From NCBI GenBank assembly GCA_041178405.1, contig JBEGVK010000058.1, forward strand, positions 1 through 41,141: a stretch of DNA of 41,141 bases. Reading direction: 5' to 3'. Origin of the DNA: UBA668 sp041178405. Its GTDB lineage: Bacteria; Actinomycetota; Acidimicrobiia; Acidimicrobiales; Ilumatobacteraceae. Position 1 is the stretch's first letter, and each line of letters begins with the position of its first letter. Below, piece after piece: positions 18,076 through 25,648 of the stretch. The position numbers were made by a program, and so were the translations under genes. The notes under the pieces are model-generated. The model searched no databases. It was not told the DNA's origin and was given only the letters and a program-made list of their open reading frames with translations.

Positions 18076-18804
18076 ATGGCACGTGATGACGCCGGAGTGG
18101 CCGCCTACGGGGAGATCAGCCCCTTCGACGCCGTCATCTTCGATGCCGGTGGCATCTTCCTGCTGCCCGATCCCACTGTGCTGGCCCCGCTGCTCGCCTA
18201 TCACGGTGGCAGCCTCGACATCAGCCTGCATCGACGGGCGCACTACGCCGGAATGGCCGCCAAGAGCGCTGCCGGCGCCGGCGAGTCGTTCTGGGACGAC
18301 TACAACCGCGCCTACGTGCGCGCCGTCGGCGTCTCGGCAGGCGCCGAGGAGCCTGCGGTGCGCGATCTGGCGCTGACCCGGAACTCGTACACCTGGAGGT
18401 GGCCGATTCCCGAGAGCGTCGACGCGCTGCGGCAGCTCAGCGACGCAGGGGTGCCGATGGGCGTGGTCAGCAATGCCTCCGGCCAGATCGAGGAGGTTCT
18501 GATGGCCAGCAGCGTCTGCCAGGTCGGTGCGGGCCCGCACGTACCGGTTCGCGTCATCGTCGACAGCCATGTGGTGGGCGTCGCCAAGCCAGACCCGCGG
18601 ATCTTCGACCATGCGCTCGGCCACTTCGCCGAGTTCGACCGGTCGCGGATCGCGTACGTGGGCGACTCGGTGACGATGGACGTCGGCGGTGCGCGCGCGG
18701 CCGGGCTGCACCCCGTGCTGCTCGACCCGCACGACGACCATCCCGATGCCGACTTCGACCGGATCCGCTCGCTGTGGGAGCTCGTCGGTGCCGTCGGTGC
18801 CTGA
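18076..18804 (+). CDS. HAD-superfamily hydrolase
   Basis: A 242-residue haloacid-dehalogenase-like hydrolase, usually phosphatases of small metabolites. Motif I is VIFDAGGIF with nucleophile Asp23; the second position is Ala-Gly-Gly rather than the DxD of most phosphatases, a variant common in subfamily IA. Motif II is VVSNAS, motif III the lysine in VAKPDPRIF, and motif IV YVGDSVTMDVGG. A helical cap lies between motifs I and II. The ATG is six bases after TAGGTT, with only 36 bp to the divergent mcl start. It overlaps the downstream methyltransferase gene by eight bases. Phosphoglycolate-like or similar substrates are possible but cannot be assigned. Confidence 0.85.
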   Translation: MARDDAGVAAYGEISPFDAVIFDAGGIFLLPDPTVLAPLLAYHGGSLDISLHRRAHYAGMAAKSAAGAGESFWDDYNRAYVRAVGVSAGAEEPAVRDLALTRNSYTWRWPIPESVDALRQLSDAGVPMGVVSNASGQIEEVLMASSVCQVGAGPHVPVRVIVDSHVVGVAKPDPRIFDHALGHFAEFDRSRIAYVGDSVTMDVGGARAAGLHPVLLDPHDDHPDADFDRIRSLWELVGAVGA

Positions 18805-19414
18805 TCAGCCGGCCGGGGCCAATGTCAGCGCGCAGTGGGCGGACTGGCGTCGCAGCGTCGACCTCGAGGAATACCACACGCGATGGGAGCGGATGGCGGC
18901 GACGGGTCAGTCGAGCCACGGCGAAGCCGACCTCGTCGAGTCGCTCCGGCCCTCGAGCGTGCTCGACGCAGGGTGTGGGATGGGACGAGTGGCGATCGAA
19001 CTTGCTCGTCGCGGCGTTGCATCGGCCGGTGTCGACCTCGACGACGACCTCCTTCGCTACGCGCGACTCGATGCGCCACACCTGGCCTGGCACCATGCCG
19101 ACCTCGCCACGATGCGGCTCGGCGAGGTGTTCGATGTCGTCGTGATGGCGGGCAATGTCCTCCCGTTCACCGACGCGGTGCACAGGGCCGCAGCGGTGGC
19201 GACGTGCGCGGCACACCTCGCCGACGGCGGCCACCTCGTCGCGGGGTTCACCTTGGCTGCGTCGATCGGCCCCACTGCGGTGGCACCAGTGGCGCTCGGC
19301 GACTATGACGAGTGGTGCAACGCCGCAGGTCTCTCGCTCGTCGACCGCTTCGCCACCTGGGAGCGCGCACCGTACGACGGCGGTGGGTACTGCGTGTCGG
19401 TGCACCGCCGCTGA
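18797..19414 (+). CDS. Class I SAM-dependent methyltransferase
   Basis: About 205 residues with a Rossmann methyltransferase core. Motif I is SVLDAGCGMGRVAIELARRG (about 54-73), an acidic end of strand 2 is GVDLDDDLL, and motif IV is VVVMAGNVLPF. The C terminus is typical for small methyltransferases acting on small molecules. The substrate is unknown. The frame is open upstream inside the HAD gene; GTG at 18797 (or 18788) overlaps the HAD stop and leaves a normal N terminus. The two genes are likely translationally coupled. The stop lies ten bases from the convergent mcd stop. No membrane segments or tag signals are visible. Confidence 0.8.
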   Translation: MPDQPAGANVSAQWADWRRSVDLEEYHTRWERMAATGQSSHGEADLVESLRPSSVLDAGCGMGRVAIELARRGVASAGVDLDDDLLRYARLDAPHLAWHHADLATMRLGEVFDVVVMAGNVLPFTDAVHRAAAVATCAAHLADGGHLVAGFTLAASIGPTAVAPVALGDYDEWCNAAGLSLVDRFATWERAPYDGGGYCVSVHRR

Positions 19415-19424
19415 GCGGCGATCG

Positions 19425-21029
19425 TCAGCCCTCGGCGAGTCGCCGGGCGATCACCTTCAGGCAGAGCGTCTCGTCGGCTCCTTCGAAGATGCTGAGCACG
19501 CGGGCATCGACGAACAGCCGTGATACCGCGTACTCCTCGGCGTAGCCCATGCCGCCGTGGATCTGCATCGCCTCGCGGGTGACCCATTCGGCTGCCTTGC
19601 ACACGTAGGCCTTCACCATTGCGGCCTCGGCGGTGCCGCGCCCGTCGGCCATGAGCCGCGCCACGTGGTACGAGAACTGCCGACCGGCCTGAGTGAGCAC
19701 TGCCATGCGGCCGAGCTTGGCGCGAGTGAGTTCGTAGTCGACGATGGGAGCGCCGAACGCCATGCGGTTGCGGGCGTAGTCGAGCGCCGCTTCATAGGCG
19801 GCCTGCATCACGCCGACCGCGCGGGCGGCGGTCTGGAGGCGCCCGTTCTCGAAGCCGGCCATCTGGAAGATGAAGCCCTTGCCGAGTCCGTCGTCCTCGC
19901 CGACGAGGTTCTCGGCGGGCACCCACCAGTTGTCGAGCGCGATCTCGTAGCTGTGCATGCCCCGGTAGCCGATCGTGTCGATCGGCCGGCCCTCCATCGT
20001 GCCGCCGGTCCCATCCTGGGTGAAGGCGAAGCCGTGCCCCTCGCCGCGTGGCTTGGGCACGATGAACAGGCTGAGTCCGCGGTGGGCCTTCGACTTGTCG
20101 GGGTCGGTGCGGGCGAGGAGCGCCAGCACATCGGCGCGGGCTGCAAACGTGCACCAGGTCTTGACGCCGTTGATGGCGTAGCCGGGCTCGCCGCCGGGCC
20201 CGGCAGCGGGGGTTGCCGTCACCTTGATGCTCGCCACGTCGCTGCCATAGTCGGGTTCGGTGACGGCGACGGCAGGCATGACCTCGGCCGTGGCGAGGCG
20301 CGGCAGCCACTCGGCCTTCTGGCGCTCGGTGCCGCCCTTCACGAGTGCCCGAGTGAGGATCTCCGGGCGAGTGATCAGCGAGCCGCCGATCCCGAGCGAG
20401 CCGCGGCTGAGTTCCTCGGTGGCGACGACCATGCCGACGTACTCGTTGGCGCCGCCCTCGCTGAAGCCGCCGTACTCGGCTGGCACGCTCAGCCCGAAGG
20501 CGCCCATCTCGGCGAGACCGGTGATGATCTCTTCGGGGACGTCGTCGTTGTGCCGGTGCACGTGCTCGGCGTGCTGGCGCACGACCTTGTCGGCGAAGCT
20601 GCGGAATGTCGCTGCCACCATGTCCATCTCGTCGTCGAGATGTGTCGGTCCCGGTGTCTCGGCGAGTGCGGCGACGGTGTCGGCATCACGGTAGGCGGCA
20701 AGGAAGGGGCCGGCGTCGCGGATGCCCGACATGTCGACGCCCCAGCGGTCTTCGCGGCCGATGACGCGCGAGATGAGATCGTGCAGCATGTCGGCGACGA
20801 AGGCGCACGTGAGCATGGCCTCGTCTGCGCCGTGGCGGCCGTAGTCGAGCATGGCGCGAGCGGTCTCGACCTGTGCAGCAGCGTGGGCGAGGTCGTAGGC
20901 GAGCGACTGGCTGGCATCCGGTCCGCCGGCGGCGACCATCTGGCGAATGCCGCTGCCGACGAGACCGGCGGCGAGACCGACGACGTGCTCGGCCTGGGCG
21001 AGGTCGGGGGCGGGAAGGGTGGCGACCAT
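19425..21029 (-). CDS. mcd: (2S)-methylsuccinyl-CoA dehydrogenase-like acyl-CoA dehydrogenase
   Basis: A 534-residue FAD acyl-CoA dehydrogenase with an extra N-terminal helical domain (about 1-150, including LAYDLAHAAAQVETARAML and a GREDRWGV end). This extension before the ordinary ACAD core marks methylsuccinyl-CoA dehydrogenases, which form mesaconyl-C1-CoA in the ethylmalonyl-CoA pathway. Core motifs include VTEPDYGSD, GVKTWCTFA, QIHGGMGYAEE and the C-terminal SIFEGADE with probable catalytic Glu516. The adjacent malyl-CoA lyase-like genes support the assignment. The ATG at 21029 lies seven bases after TACTCT, with TTGACC as a -35 box 19 bp before that. The open frame further upstream is antisense to the LOG and serine hydrolase genes and is not coding. 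Confidence 0.82.
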   Translation of the reverse strand: MVATLPAPDLAQAEHVVGLAAGLVGSGIRQMVAAGGPDASQSLAYDLAHAAAQVETARAMLDYGRHGADEAMLTCAFVADMLHDLISRVIGREDRWGVDMSGIRDAGPFLAAYRDADTVAALAETPGPTHLDDEMDMVAATFRSFADKVVRQHAEHVHRHNDDVPEEIITGLAEMGAFGLSVPAEYGGFSEGGANEYVGMVVATEELSRGSLGIGGSLITRPEILTRALVKGGTERQKAEWLPRLATAEVMPAVAVTEPDYGSDVASIKVTATPAAGPGGEPGYAINGVKTWCTFAARADVLALLARTDPDKSKAHRGLSLFIVPKPRGEGHGFAFTQDGTGGTMEGRPIDTIGYRGMHSYEIALDNWWVPAENLVGEDDGLGKGFIFQMAGFENGRLQTAARAVGVMQAAYEAALDYARNRMAFGAPIVDYELTRAKLGRMAVLTQAGRQFSYHVARLMADGRGTAEAAMVKAYVCKAAEWVTREAMQIHGGMGYAEEYAVSRLFVDARVLSIFEGADETLCLKVIARRLAEG

Positions 21030-21036
21030 GCGGGGG

Positions 21037-21067
21037 AGAGTACCCGTGGCCTCGACGCGAGGGTCAA
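21037..21067 (-). promoter_or_regulatory. Promoter of mcd (TTGACC-N19-TACTCT)
   Basis: On the minus strand a near-consensus -35 box TTGACC (21062-21067) and TACTCT (21037-21042) are 19 bp apart; the -10 ends seven bases before the ATG. It is the best -35/-10 pair seen among the leaderless-type starts. Confidence 0.5.
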
Positions 21068-21105
21068 TCGATCGCGTCATCGCGCCGTGTGCCACGCTGG
21101 CATCG

Positions 21106-21720
21106 ATGACGTCTGTGCCTGCGGTGCCGCGGCGCCGCCTCTGCCTGTATTGCGGGTCCCGGGCCGGGTCGCGGCCCGAGTTCGCCGCGGCAGCCGCCGA
21201 GTTCGGCACCCGGCTCGCCGAGCGGGAGATCGGACTGGTGTACGGCGGCGGCAGTGTCGGCCTCATGGGCATTGCGGCGGATGCGGCACTGGCGGCCGGC
21301 GGTGAGGTGATCGGGGTGATCACCGAGCAGCTGAGGGCGGCCGAGGTCGCGCACGATGGGCTGACGGCCTTGGAGGTCGTCGGCTCGATGCACGAGCGCA
21401 AGGCCAGGATGAACGAGATCGCCTCGGCGGTGGTCGCCCTGCCCGGCGGGTTTGGCACTGTCGACGAGTTCGCCGAGATGCTCACGTGGAACCAGCTCGG
21501 GCTCGTGGCCAAGCCCGTGGTGCTGCTCGACGTGCTCGGCTTCTGGCGGCCGTTCCTCGACTGGGTCGACCTCGCCACCGACATGGGCTTCGTGCACGGC
21601 GAGCACCGTGGCCTTGCCCTTCGTGCCGCGAGTGTCGATGAGGCAATCGACGCAGCACTTGCGCCCTTCGATCCGCCGTCGCCGAAGTGGGTCGAGGACC
21701 GGACAACGCCGCCCGGCTGA
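21106..21720 (+). CDS. LOG-family protein (TIGR00730, cytokinin-activating type)
   Basis: A 204-residue Rossmann-fold protein of the LOG family, which hydrolyses nucleoside 5'-monophosphates to base plus ribose 5-phosphate. The defining motif PGGFGTVDE is at 113-121, preceded by the conserved HERKARM segment with Arg98 and Lys99. The GGGSVGLMG phosphate loop is at 48-56 and the LCLYCGS start is typical. The ATG at 21106 begins the conserved region; sequence further upstream in this frame overlaps the divergent mcd promoter. In bacteria these proteins may be housekeeping nucleotide phosphoribohydrolases rather than hormone enzymes. No operon partner is evident. Confidence 0.88.
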   Translation: MTSVPAVPRRRLCLYCGSRAGSRPEFAAAAAEFGTRLAEREIGLVYGGGSVGLMGIAADAALAAGGEVIGVITEQLRAAEVAHDGLTALEVVGSMHERKARMNEIASAVVALPGGFGTVDEFAEMLTWNQLGLVAKPVVLLDVLGFWRPFLDWVDLATDMGFVHGEHRGLALRAASVDEAIDAALAPFDPPSPKWVEDRTTPPG

Positions 21721-21802
21721 ACTGCGGAGTGGCAGTGCACGGCGGTCGATGCGCCGCCCGCCCACGCGTGCTGCACGGATGAGTCCGATTCTGGGGCGCT
21801 GC

Positions 21803-21808
21803 TACCGT
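21803..21808 (+). promoter_or_regulatory. Candidate -10 box (TACCGT), serine hydrolase gene
   Basis: TACCGT ends seven bases before the GTG at 21816. Confidence 0.4.
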
Positions 21809-21815
21809 CGCAGCC

Positions 21816-22856
21816 GTGGGCAGCGCCGCGAGTATCGACCGTGACGCGATTGCCGGTGCAGCGGATGCCCTCTTCGCTCCAGATGCCGCTCACGGATCGA
21901 GCCTCGCCCTTGTCGTGCAGGTCGACGGCGATGTCGTGTTCGAGCGCTACGGCACGCAGCCCGACACACCCTTCGGCGCGGGCGAACCGGTTGACGCCGG
22001 CACCACGCTGATCTCGTGGAGCATGGCGAAGAGCATCACGCATGCCCTCGTGGGCCTGCTCGTTGCCGACGGAGCGCTCGAGCTCGATGCGCCTGCGCCG
22101 GTGCACGAGTGGAATGGCACCGAGAAGGCGGCGATCAGCGTGCAGCACCTGCTGAACATGTCGTCGGGACTCGAGTTCGTCGAGGACTACGTCGACGCAG
22201 GCATCAGCCACTGCATCGAGATGCTCTTCGGCAGCGGCAGGGACGACATGGCTGCGTACGCCGCAGCGCTGCCGCTCGTCCACGCTCCTGGATCACACTG
22301 GAACTACTCGAGTGGCACGACCAACATCGTTGCCTCCATCGCAGGCGACATAGTGGCGCATCTCGCCGGAGTGAGGCGCAGCGACGCGGCAGGTCGCAGC
22401 GAGGCGATGCTGGCGTTCCTCAGCGAGCGGCTCTTCGGGCCGCTCGGCATGGAGTCCGCCACGCCGAAGTTCGACGCTGCCGGCACATTCGTGGGATCGA
22501 GCTTCGTCTATGCCACGGCGCGCGACTTCACAGCATTCGGCGAGTTGTACCGGAGGCGAGGTCGGGCACCAGACGGCCGCGCGGTGCTGCCAGAGACGTG
22601 GATCGACCATGCGCGGCGACAGGCAGCAGTCGATCCAGAGTCTGGATTCGGCTACGGCGCGCACTGGTGGCTGTGGCCCGACCTTCCCGGAGCGGTCGCT
22701 GCACACGGCTATGAAGGCCAGTACACGCTGGTTGAGCCGGCCCTCGGCCTCGTGGCGGTGCATCTCGGCAAGGTGCCGGCCGAGCACAGGGAGGTCGTCG
22801 TCGACGGTCTCCGCACTATCGCCGCTGCGGTCTCTCCGGCGTCAGGCGGCCGGTGA
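21816..22856 (+). CDS. Serine hydrolase, class C beta-lactamase/NylB-like fold
   Basis: A 346-residue serine hydrolase of the beta-lactamase class C/penicillin-binding family. The catalytic Ser69-x-x-Lys72 is in SWSMAKS, and Tyr163 in HWNYSSGTTN takes the YxN position with a Ser in the third place, as in 6-aminohexanoate-dimer hydrolase-like esterases. HGYEGQY replaces the KTG box. No signal peptide is visible, so it is probably a cytosolic esterase or amidase, not a true beta-lactamase. The GTG at 21816 lies seven bases after TACCGT. It is the only gene of its kind here; the following gene starts 60 bp later. Substrate unknown. Confidence 0.85.
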   Translation: MGSAASIDRDAIAGAADALFAPDAAHGSSLALVVQVDGDVVFERYGTQPDTPFGAGEPVDAGTTLISWSMAKSITHALVGLLVADGALELDAPAPVHEWNGTEKAAISVQHLLNMSSGLEFVEDYVDAGISHCIEMLFGSGRDDMAAYAAALPLVHAPGSHWNYSSGTTNIVASIAGDIVAHLAGVRRSDAAGRSEAMLAFLSERLFGPLGMESATPKFDAAGTFVGSSFVYATARDFTAFGELYRRRGRAPDGRAVLPETWIDHARRQAAVDPESGFGYGAHWWLWPDLPGAVAAHGYEGQYTLVEPALGLVAVHLGKVPAEHREVVVDGLRTIAAAVSPASGGR

Positions 22857-22916
22857 GCCGCTCGCCACTGCCGTCACGACCCTGCTGAGGCCTGCCCCAT
22901 CGGCTAGCAATAGTCC

Positions 22917-24161
22917 ATGCCGTACGAGGCCGCGGGGCTTCCCACCGGCGAACTGCCGAAGATCTCGCCCGACATCACGGGCGGGCCGCCGCGACCCCGG
23001 CGCCGCCGTCGACACTTTCGATTCACGCTGAAGTTCCTCGGCGTGCTGCTCGTGGTGTGGTTCTTCGTGCTGCCGCTGATCCCCGGCATGCGCAAGGCGG
23101 TCACCGACCTCCGCCAGGTGAATCTCGGGCTGCTGGGCCTCGGCCTCGTGCTGCAGTTGCTCGCCCTGTACTGCTACTCGCTGCTCACCAAGGCCTCGCT
23201 CGGCGAGGCCGGGTCGGTGATCACCCGCTGGAGGCTGTTCCGCATCCAGCTCAGCACCCGCGCGCTGAGCAGCATCGTCCCGGGCGGCAGCGCAGCGAGC
23301 TCGGCACTCGGCTACCGCCTGCTCACGCTCAGCGGCGTCCAGGGCGCCGACGCAGGATTCGCGCTGGCCACGTCGGGTCTCGTGTCGGCCGTGATGCTGA
23401 ATCTCATCCTGTGGGTCGGCCTCATCGCGTCGATTCCGGTGCGCGGCGTCAACCCGCTCTACGGCACCGCTGCGGTGCTCGGCATCGTCATCATGGTGAT
23501 CGTCGCCGCGCTGACCTTCGGGATCATGGAGGGCCAGGGACGTGCCGAACGTGTCGTGCGCGCCATCGCGGTGAAGTTCCGCTTCGACCCGCAGCGCTCG
23601 ACTGCCGCCATCCGCCAGGTCGCTGGACGACTGGAGGAACTCGTCGCCGACCGGCAGTTGCTGGGACGGGTCGCTGCCTGGGCGGCACTCAACTGGCTGC
23701 TCGACGCAGCATCGCTCTGGGTGTTCCTGCTGGCGTTCGGGCCGGCGGTCGACATCGACGGCCTCATCGTGTCGTTCGGCCTCGCCAACGTGTTCGCCGT
23801 CGTGCCGATCACCCCGGGCGGGCTCGGGATCATCGAAGGCATCTACATCCCGACGCTGATCGGCTTCGGCCTGACGAGGTCGACGGCGACGCTGGGAGTG
23901 TTCTCGTACCGACTTGCCCAGTTCTGGTTCCCGATCCTGCTCGGCGGCGTGATGTACGCATCGCTTCGCGTCGGGCCCTGGAGCATCAGACGGCGCGAGC
24001 AACTGAAGCGACTCCGCGAACTCGTCGCCGAGACCGAGGACAACCCCGAGACGCTGCTCGACTTCGCGGCGCGGTTCTCGGCGAGGCGGCCGTCGGCGGG
24101 CGGGCGTGGCGCGACGGGGCCTGACGATGCGGGGCGCCGCGAGGGTGATGGCACCACCTAA
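22917..24161 (+). CDS. YbhN/LPG-synthase-TM family membrane protein (flippase-like)
   Basis: A 414-residue integral membrane protein of the UPF0104/LPG_synthase_TM family, related to YbhN and the flippase part of MprF. Several hydrophobic helices are visible, such as FLGVLLVVWFFVLPLI and LGLVLQLLALYCYSLL. The family motif around GGSAASSALGYRLL and PITPGGLGIIEG is present. Such proteins are thought to move lipids or lipid-linked sugars across the membrane. The N terminus has a Pro/Arg-rich cytosolic stretch before the first helix, and the C terminus is charged. The ATG at 22917 has no clear ribosome-binding site; TAGCAA lies six bases before it. The end overlaps mutY by up to 56 bp. Confidence 0.8.
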   Translation: MPYEAAGLPTGELPKISPDITGGPPRPRRRRRHFRFTLKFLGVLLVVWFFVLPLIPGMRKAVTDLRQVNLGLLGLGLVLQLLALYCYSLLTKASLGEAGSVITRWRLFRIQLSTRALSSIVPGGSAASSALGYRLLTLSGVQGADAGFALATSGLVSAVMLNLILWVGLIASIPVRGVNPLYGTAAVLGIVIMVIVAALTFGIMEGQGRAERVVRAIAVKFRFDPQRSTAAIRQVAGRLEELVADRQLLGRVAAWAALNWLLDAASLWVFLLAFGPAVDIDGLIVSFGLANVFAVVPITPGGLGIIEGIYIPTLIGFGLTRSTATLGVFSYRLAQFWFPILLGGVMYASLRVGPWSIRRREQLKRLRELVAETEDNPETLLDFAARFSARRPSAGGRGATGPDDAGRREGDGTT

Positions 24162-25041
24162 TCCGTCGGCCGGCGAGCGTTCGACAGCATCGGTCGAGTC
24201 CTCGCTGCCCGATCGTGGGTCGCTGCTTGCGTGGGGTCTGCCACGACTCCGCGATCTCCCGTGGCGCGACACGAGAGATCCGTGGGCGGTGCTCGTGAGC
24301 GAGGTGATGGCGCAGCAGACACAGGTGGCGCGGGTAGTGCCGAAGTGGCTCGAGTTCATGGAGCGGTTTCCCGCACCGGCAGACTGCGCCGCCGCACCGC
24401 TCGGCGACGTGCTTCGACTCTGGCAGGGCCTCGGCTACCCGCGCCGGGCGCGGGCCCTCCACGCCGCTGCGGCGGAGATCCACCGTCGCGGCTCATTTCC
24501 CGACACGCTCGAGTCGCTGCTCGAATTGCCCGGTGTGGGGCAGTACACGGCGCGCGCCGTGCTTGCCTTCGCGTTCGAGGCGGATGCTGCCGTCGTCGAC
24601 ACCAATGTCGGTCGGGTGCTCGCCCGTCACGCAGGACGGCGCCTCACGGCCCGTGACTGCCAGGTGCTGGCTGATGCCGCCCTGGCACCGGGGGAGTCGT
24701 GGGAGTGGAACCAGTGCCTGATGGAGCTCGGTGCCACGGTGTGCACTGCGTCGAGGCCGTCGTGCGACGAGTGTCCCCTGCGCCGGGGCTGCGCATGGCG
24801 CGGCACCGGCCCCGATCCGGCCGAGGGCTCGGCCGGTGTCAGCAGGGTGCAGGCTCGCTTCGAGGGCTCTGATCGCCAGGCGAGGGGCAGCCTGATGCGT
24901 CGACTCGCCGATGGCCCGCTTCGGATCGACGAGGCGGCGCGGGTGATGCAGCGCGACGCGTCGACGGCGGCTCGGCTCGTGGACTCGCTGGTCGCGGACG
25001 GACTCGTGCAGCGTGCCGGGACCAGGCTGATGCTGCCCTGA
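24127..25041 (+). CDS. mutY: A/G-specific adenine glycosylase MutY
   Basis: A 304-residue DNA glycosylase that removes adenine opposite 8-oxoguanine. The HhH-GPD core is complete: catalytic Glu59 (SEVMAQQTQ), helix-hairpin-helix LPGVGQYTARAV, and catalytic Asp158 (VDTNVGR). The [4Fe-4S] ligands are Cys206, Cys213, Cys216 and Cys222 with C-x6-C-x2-C-x5-C spacing. The C terminus is short, with a winged-helix-like segment in place of the MutT-like domain of long MutY proteins, as in other actinobacteria. Starts are possible at GTG 24106, ATG 24127 or ATG 24148; all lie inside the membrane protein gene. ACGGGG six bases before 24127 favours that one. It converges on the selenoprotein gene with a 24-bp gap. 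Confidence 0.9.
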   Translation: MRGAARVMAPPNPSAGERSTASVESSLPDRGSLLAWGLPRLRDLPWRDTRDPWAVLVSEVMAQQTQVARVVPKWLEFMERFPAPADCAAAPLGDVLRLWQGLGYPRRARALHAAAAEIHRRGSFPDTLESLLELPGVGQYTARAVLAFAFEADAAVVDTNVGRVLARHAGRRLTARDCQVLADAALAPGESWEWNQCLMELGATVCTASRPSCDECPLRRGCAWRGTGPDPAEGSAGVSRVQARFEGSDRQARGSLMRRLADGPLRIDEAARVMQRDASTAARLVDSLVADGLVQRAGTRLMLP

Positions 25042-25065
25042 CTGGCGGCACGACTGCGGGCGTGC

Positions 25066-25599
25066 TCAGCCTGCCGCGGTGAGTGCTGTCACGATCTCGT
25101 GGAACGCGGCGTCGGCGTACTCACGCATCTCGTCGTCGGTCCTGTCTTGGATCGGATGCGGCGTGAAGACACGATGGATTCCGGGGAAGCCCAGCGACGC
25201 GGCCTGGGCCTTGGCGGCGTGGTCGAATTCGGCCGAGGCGACGAAGACGCCGGGCACGCCTCGCTGCTCGAGATCAGTGATGTCGTGCACACTGCACGAC
25301 GTACAGCTGCCTCAATCTGCGAGTGCCTCGATGACGAGCGTGCACTGCGAGGCGATTTCGTGCCGCAGGTCGACTGGAGCGGGCTTCGCGAACGTGGGCT
25401 TGCGGTAGCGACGCACGTCGGCTCCAGCCTCGACGAGTCGCTCCTCGAGCCTGTTCAGGAACACATCGCCCCGCGGCTTGCTGATGTCGAGCAGGGCGAT
25501 GGTGTGTCCATCGAGCGACGCCGGCCGGGGCAGCGGCTCGCGATGTGGGGCAGTGCGCTCGCCCGTGGGATCGAGCAGATAGCGGCTGGCAGTGCTCAT
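25066..25599 (-). CDS. UGSC-family selenoprotein (in-frame TGA = selenocysteine)
   Basis: A 177-residue protein only if the TGA at 25314-25312 is read as selenocysteine 96. The two halves are in one frame, and the joined sequence gives ALAD-U-GSC-TSCSVHD, the signature of the UGSC (seleno)protein family first noted in marine metagenomes; homologs carry Sec or Cys at this site. The upstream half has LLDISKPRGDVFLNRLEE and the downstream half the conserved V-F-V-A-S-x-x-F-x-x-A-x-x-QA-x-x-LGFPG block. Two further cysteines (Cys99 and Cys102) follow, so a selenenylsulfide Sec-x2-Cys is likely. The ATG at 25599 has AGGGAG six bases before it. It lies 49 bp after the redoxin-fusion gene in an operon. 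A thiol/selenol redox role is inference. Standard translation would stop at residue 95. Confidence 0.87.
25282..25300 (-). promoter_or_regulatory. Candidate bacterial SECIS hairpin
   Basis: In the mRNA, GUCGUGCA and UGCACGAC form a perfect 8-bp stem with loop GUG. It starts 11 nt after the UGA and its loop lies 19 nt after it, with G first in the loop. This matches the known layout of bacterial SECIS elements recognised by SelB, inside the coding region just past the Sec codon. Confidence 0.7.
25312..25314 (-). other. Selenocysteine codon (TGA) of UGSC protein
   Basis: On the minus strand the codons read GCG GAT? no stop but ...GCA GAT TGA GGC AGC TGT, giving A-D-U-G-S-C. The reading frame stays open for 81 sense codons beyond it, and both sides match one protein family. 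Confidence 0.85.
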
Positions 25600-25648
25600 C
25601 GTGTGCTCCCTGTGCTGAGTGGGCCCGTGGCGGGCATGCGTGGCAGCG

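Noticed and set aside
21030..22283. N-terminal extension of methylsuccinyl-CoA dehydrogenase
   Set aside because: It is antisense to the LOG and serine hydrolase genes, and a good promoter lies directly before the ATG at 21029.
21816..22856. Calling the serine hydrolase an antibiotic-resistance beta-lactamase
   Set aside because: No signal peptide, no KTG box, and the YSS motif fits esterase/NylB-like relatives better.
25312..25314. Reading the TGA as a nonsense mutation, making a pseudogene
   Set aside because: The TGA sits exactly at the known Sec position before G-S-C, the frame stays open on both sides, and a hairpin follows at the right distance.
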